In this document: one piece after another, positions 63,401-64,000 of the stretch
Layout of the letters: every line of letters starts with the position of its first letter
How positions within the stretch are numbered: position 1 is the stretch's first letter
Source of the DNA: CAVTWH01 sp963738365
Lineage (GTDB): Bacteria; Actinomycetota; Actinomycetes; Mycobacteriales; Micromonosporaceae
Length of the DNA stretch: 64,000 nt
Direction of reading: 5' to 3'
Assembly (NCBI GenBank): GCA_963738365.1
Contig: CAVTWH010000010.1
Coordinates: forward strand, 372,001-436,000
Made by a program: the position numbers and the translations under genes
Notes under the pieces: model-generated
Told to the model about the DNA's origin: nothing
The model's input: the letters and a program-made list of their open reading frames with translations, nothing else
Databases searched by the model: none

Positions 63401-63933
63401 GTGGAGAGCAGGCCGTCGATGATCGACTCGTACCGCTTGACCACCGAGTCCTTGGCGGCGGCGCGCTGGGTGGCCTGGTTGCGTACCGAGGGCAGGTCGC
63501 TCAGCGCGGTGTCCACGGACTGCAGGGTCGCGGTGAAGCTGGAGTTGAGGTCGCCGACCGCCGTCCGGCGGGTCCGGTAGGCGGCCGCCGCCTGGTCGGT
63601 CGCGGCGAACAGGCTCTCGTAGCGCTTCTGGGCGTCGCCGACCTTGCTCGGCGGCTCACCCAGCAGGGTGTTGGCCGCGGCGCGCTCGGACTGCAGCGCA
63701 TCGGAGAGGGACCCGATCTGCGCGTCCAGGGCGGCGACGGACTGCACGGTGGCGGCGTCGCTGGCGCCGCGGATGTTGGTCAACAGTGCGCTGAAACCGA
63801 CGAACACGGTGGCGATCGTCGGAACGATCATGATGAGGCCCAGTTTGACCCAGATCGGCCGGTCCCGCAGGACGCCACGCCTGCCACCGGAACCGGAGGA
63901 GGCACCGCCCCCTGCCGCTGGTCTTTTGCTCAC
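60397..63933 (-). CDS. Nitrate/nitrite-sensor-type histidine kinase (CvnA type)
   Basis: 1178 residues. TM1 about 29-51, an outer NIT-like helical sensor domain (SLSDALQSERAAANTLLGE), TM2 near LLLLLVVVAVAIAWMMA, then HAMP. The dimerisation helix is LFQLDHLATRMRRNDENLLV; the HATPase N-box is LVAELFDNATAFSPPDS, the G-box VEDHGIGMSSDQMADLN. The tail (about 700-1178) is Pro-rich and contains LPIFRELESAWF, SANRPSVPT repeats and GLPRRTPMAQLVPG. Start GTG 63933 is backed by GGAGGG; GTG 63975 is possible. First gene of the conservon. Confidence 0.93.
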   Translation of the reverse strand: MSKRPAAGGGASSGSGGRRGVLRDRPIWVKLGLIMIVPTIATVFVGFSALLTNIRGASDAATVQSVAALDAQIGSLSDALQSERAAANTLLGEPPSKVGDAQKRYESLFAATDQAAAAYRTRRTAVGDLNSSFTATLQSVDTALSDLPSVRNQATQRAAAKDSVVKRYESIIDGLLSTRQASALIAGDSDVNQALQLAGALSSYKEALAQERIKVDDLTYADSVSAAQISDVYATVARQEYALRIFTNLTRGSDDDAYFARTTEDGTSTQRAAIEQQVLTSVSPQAANLHIDRTSWDDLVDSHMVKLRTAEQHFDDKVTAGAKALHANKQQQVLVEAGLLLLLVVVAVAIAWMMARSMNRSLRELRHGALAIAQYGLPQAVARLRDPSLNTALSPHQIAQQIADPLPVRSHDEFGQVTEAFNAVHLEAVRTAAEQAALRSSVATMFVNLARRSQILVDRLIGHLDRLERGEEDPDRLADLFQLDHLATRMRRNDENLLVLAGADSTRVQRDPAALIDVLRAAQSEVEHYTRIEFGVIDRDIEIAAHSVNDLVHLVAELFDNATAFSPPDSTVVVEARRVGDRAVLYVEDHGIGMSSDQMADLNDRLTKPPQVDVAVSRMMGLVVVARLAARHEVKVELRPARERGTIADVLLPTGVLVPRALSGRGPGTSLPGHPLANQAGRGPGNAPLALESGSAEPGRRSGQSIFGAFPAGAAGGEQSEARSGFGAFEPDAPAQPARPTAANIGGPFDPANNGAPGARNLPSWSDLTGAGPATLPGEAGRNGAEGYPPRPGENLPHRRSGENGGEPEGPPAYPPVPRQMSSSPEVTRDRPSGDEHADAAPPPAWPAQSPAAPPAWPPAAPGHDESAPPAVPERVVAALDITSEIPRVRRPEPDDEVVPAGYNAPPVPAEPAEAAAAPAAAPAPAEAAAAPAAAPPLRATQHADETMELPIFRELESAWFRTSFDFEFGDSPREEEPAVEDEAAPTAQATEPEPADAGGPDSEPGVPPSEGRPTAAPASANRPSVPASANRPSVPTSANRPSVPTSANRPSVPASANRPAAPAPAGGNGAVPRPATRPTVPADAVWRTAADQGWRAAEAAAQPQVEVTTEAGLPRRTPMAQLVPGGVEKPNAGVQKRSPEQVRGLLSAYHRGVQRGRTDGGAPSAADSPHGGKEQEA
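60760..60890. repeat. In-frame 27 bp repeats in the sensor kinase tail
   Basis: Five copies coding for SANRPSVP(T/A) on the minus strand, unit GCTCGGCCGGTTGGCAGAGG plus 7 bases on the plus strand. Confidence 0.9.
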
Positions 63934-64000
63934 CTCATCCACCCTCCGTGTACGGCGCGCCTGGTTGACAGGCACTGCCGATCATCCGCCCCACGACGGA

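Overview
The window is very GC-rich and gene-dense. Its content (two Ser/Thr kinases, a biotin-dependent propionyl-CoA carboxylase with its small epsilon subunit, a conservon-type HK-roadblock-DUF742-GTPase operon, short-chain Z-isoprenyl synthase, GTP-type PEP carboxykinase, many leaderless starts) points to a filamentous actinobacterium, most likely Micromonosporaceae. No tRNA, rRNA, CRISPR array or intact insertion sequence was seen.

Layout. 0-5 kb: nitrate transporter (3' end outside the window), rhomboid protease, lytic transglycosylase-like protein, PIN-PhoH ATPase, a small membrane protein. 5-10 kb: Z-isoprenyl diphosphate synthase, PEP carboxykinase with a Rex/Crp-like site upstream, GtrA, MaoC, PH-domain membrane protein. 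10-24 kb: propionyl-CoA carboxylase backbone (birA, beta, epsilon, maf, alpha) with insertions of Uma2, M50 protease, MscL with a zinc ribbon, a Ser/Thr kinase, O-methyltransferase, MFS exporter and a drug-type ABC pair. 24-31 kb: FAD protein, a second ABC pair with a two-operator promoter, a short threonyl-tRNA synthetase paralogue preceded by a Thr-rich leader peptide and attenuator, LpdA-type flavoprotein, gamma-glutamylcyclotransferase. 31-41 kb: hypothetical proteins, metallo-hydrolase, DUF4349 lipoprotein, quinone-oxidoreductase-like protein, ArsR-SRPBCC-DinB-like operon with two operators, GT-C glycosyltransferase, M20 amidohydrolase. 41-53 kb: second Ser/Thr kinase, phosphosugar mutase, two sulfotransferases with a phosphotransferase, upp, deoC and two aldehyde dehydrogenases. 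53-64 kb: three poorly characterised proteins, a Tat-type substrate-binding lipoprotein, and the conservon.

Genes that work together: birA with the carboxylase subunits (propionyl-CoA to methylmalonyl-CoA); phosphosugar mutase, upp, deoC and aldehyde dehydrogenase (nucleoside salvage and deoxyribose breakdown to acetate); sensor kinase, roadblock, DUF742 and GTPase (signalling). The kinase tail shares a C-terminal motif module with the large protein encoded at 54833-57436, which suggests they dock to a common partner.

Sequence quality: reading frames are clean up to about 26.8 kb and after 53 kb, but many otherwise conserved genes between about 36.7 and 52.9 kb are broken by single-base indels. 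The protein sequence resumes in another frame each time, so sequencing or assembly error is more likely than gene decay. I mark these genes as disrupted and give the full span.
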